Source of the DNA: Gonatopus flavifemur
Lineage: Eukaryota > Arthropoda > Insecta > Hymenoptera > Dryinidae
Direction of reading: 5' to 3'
Length of the DNA stretch: 64,000 nt
Assembly (NCBI GenBank): GCA_018340375.1
Contig: JAFFJZ010000006.1
Location: forward strand, 24,744,001 to 24,808,000
In this document: piece by piece, positions 63,554 through 64,000 of the stretch
Numbering within the stretch: the first letter of the stretch is position 1
How the letters are laid out: the number at the start of each line of letters is the position of its first letter
Notes under the pieces: generated by a model
Databases searched by the model: none
The model's input: only the letters and a program-made list of their open reading frames with translations
Told to the model about the DNA's origin: nothing
Made by a program: the position numbers and the translations under genes

Positions 63554-64000
63554 TTTTTATTTCCTGATAGACAAATGGTACGGTTTATGTGATAACGTAC
63601 ATCGAATATTATGGTTCCCAGTTTTATTATAATTATCCTAAAACTTCATTCATGTGAATTTGATCAATAAATGCTTACGTGCTAATAACCAGTGCAATGT
63701 GTGTCTTACCAAGCACAGCATATCACAACATCATAACAAATGAAGAAATGTGTCTCTCACATGGAATGTGATCAGTTTTTTGCTTACTTACAGATTGAAT
63801 CAAATATTTCCAAAAGTTTTGTGGCTGTTACGAAGTTGAAATGGAGTATGGTTTTAATTCATATTCATTCTATTGAATTGATTCGTCCAATTCGAACAAA
63901 TATAATTTGTGCTGAAGAGGAATTCATTTGAACCTATTTCAATAAGTATTGATCTGCATTGAAAAATAAGTTTTTCTTGTGTATTGTTTATTGTTTCTGT

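Overview
This is an AT-rich, intron-rich animal sequence, most likely from an insect. The evidence is a beaten-path (Beat) family gene with arthropod-style exon structure, a mariner-family transposase relic, and many short inverted-repeat DNA transposons. The order cannot be fixed from the window. Hymenoptera is my guess, from general resemblance only.

The dominant gene is a beaten-path-like secreted or membrane-tethered immunoglobulin protein on the minus strand. I reconstructed six coding exons from splice sites and reading phase: 59357-59303, 29660-29452, 29345-29210, 27960-27827, 21704-21431 and 21145-21057. All junctions keep frame and the sum is 897 nt (298 aa plus stop). Intron 1 is about 29.6 kb, so most of the window (29661-59302) is a single intron. 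At the right edge, a small SAM-domain gene lies on the plus strand (62867-63392, two exons, possibly a third).

The rest is intron, intergenic DNA and transposons. Two groups of short non-autonomous elements stand out. Group A elements begin CCC and end GGG, often with a subterminal sequence near CCCTRGTRGAAAT. Eight have identical 2-bp flanks (CG, CA, AT, TT, CA, TA, TA, AA), and in two cases the pre-insertion sequence can be read. Group B elements have CACTGAGA- or CACGGA-type termini flanked by TA and are nearly complete foldbacks. Several families, above all in Group A, carry their own short, often palindromic word repeated through the body (CAGTACTG, CAACGTTG, TGATCA, GAATATTC, CAAGCTTG, CATATATG, TTCTCCGAA, ATTCAGAGAA).

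Layout: 1-2350 relic repeats; 2350-5545 a dead mariner split by a 2.3-kb Group A element that itself holds two more; 6230-6604 and 10970-11915 Group A elements; 14218-14451 a Group B foldback; 20.5-21.1 kb the 3' end of the Beat gene; 25.1-25.6 kb a Group A relic in intron 4; 27.8-29.7 kb the Ig exons; 38.8-56.1 kb a transposon-rich part of intron 1 with nested insertions; 59.3 kb the signal-peptide exon; 60.9-62.4 kb a satellite-bearing Group A element; 62.8-63.4 kb the SAM gene. I recognised no rRNA, bona fide tRNA or CRISPR array.
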